22,955 nucleotides of DNA, from positions 1 to 22,955 of IMG/VR virus record IMGVR_UViG_3300021424_000251; one strand, given 5' to 3'. The notes under the pieces are model-generated. The model did no database searches. It was not told where the DNA came from and was given only the letters and a program-made list of their open reading frames with translations. Below, in pieces: positions 22,885-22,955 of the stretch. The stretch is from a virus. The translations under genes were made by a program, and so were the position numbers. Each line of letters opens with the position of its first letter. Position 1 is the stretch's first letter.

Positions 22885-22955
22885 ATGCCAACATTACAAG
22901 AATTATTTAAGACGAAAAAAATTGATGGTAATTTAACCGCAGAAAAAAAATACGA
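22885..22955 (+). CDS. Start of another tail-module gene (3' end outside window)
   Basis: ATG at 22885, 14 bases after the tape-measure stop, opens a frame through the right edge beginning MPTLQELFKTKKIDGNLTAE. The AT-rich spacing (AAAATTATAAA before ATG) matches other internal starts in this window, and there is no promoter candidate, so it is likely cotranscribed with the tape measure. The visible 23 residues are too few to name it; genes after a tape measure usually encode baseplate or tail-tip parts. Confidence 0.7.
   Translation, partial: MPTLQELFKTKKIDGNLTAEKKY

Overview
The window is a stretch of a contractile-tailed (myovirus-type, T4-related tail module) bacteriophage genome. Every supported gene is on the + strand. 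The calls rest on a recognisable tail sheath (T4 gp18-like), tail tube (gp19-like), a gp26-type baseplate/tail-assembly protein, a tape-measure protein, two very large tail fibres, a tail-fibre assembly chaperone and a Peptidase_S74 fibre chaperone domain. The genome is AT-rich with few strong Shine-Dalgarno sequences. Together with the SASYAL/TASFA-type and GTSGSSG-type fibre sequences, this would fit a phage of Bacteroidota or a related environmental host, but nothing here identifies the host and that remains inference.

Layout. 1-4175: 3' part of a long fibre gene whose frame is open to the left edge. Its core is about 1,020 residues of almost proline-free Gly-X-Y repeats, with eight copies of a GLNGTFFGSSG interruption. 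4187-5089: a PKD-like plus BspA-type repeat protein, a possible receptor-binding factor. 5092-5535: tail-fibre assembly chaperone. 5577-6204: two small beta-rich virion-type proteins. 6217-14955: a 2,912-residue fibre with an adaptor, two Gly-X-Y tracts around a folded domain, 11 IFYDSNDTGYY modules and an S74 chaperone at the C-terminus. 14995-16147: three small proteins of unknown role. 16275-18647 sheath, 18699-19196 tube, 19302-20054 gp26-like, 20029-20253 an overlapping gp51-like frame, 20312-20551 a small unknown, 20555-22870 tape measure, and 22885 to the edge the start of another gene. No gene-free stretch reaches 300 bases; the longest, 16148-16274, holds a hairpin and a promoter candidate.

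Expression. The octamer TATTTATA (once TATTTATT) lies in seven intergenic gaps. In six of them it ends 17-22 bases before the start codon, and in the seventh (sheath) 54 bases before. These copies divide the window into units: upstream fibre to chaperone; 5577 to the giant fibre; 14995+15433; 15761; sheath; tube; gp26-like+gp51-like; 20312+tape measure. I read it as the phage's late promoter element. Hairpin/T-tract terminators follow the tube gene and the gp51-like frame, and a weaker hairpin precedes the sheath gene.

How they fit together. Sheath, tube, tape measure, gp26-like and gp51-like products would build the contractile tail and baseplate. The two fibres, the BspA-like protein and the small fibre-neighbourhood proteins would form the adsorption apparatus. 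The assembly chaperone and the S74 domain would help fibre folding and trimerisation. The points most worth a second look are the promoter motif with its fixed spacing, a possible +1 frameshift joining the gp26-like and gp51-like frames at a T7 run, and the giant proline-free Gly-X-Y fibre shafts with regularly phased register breaks.
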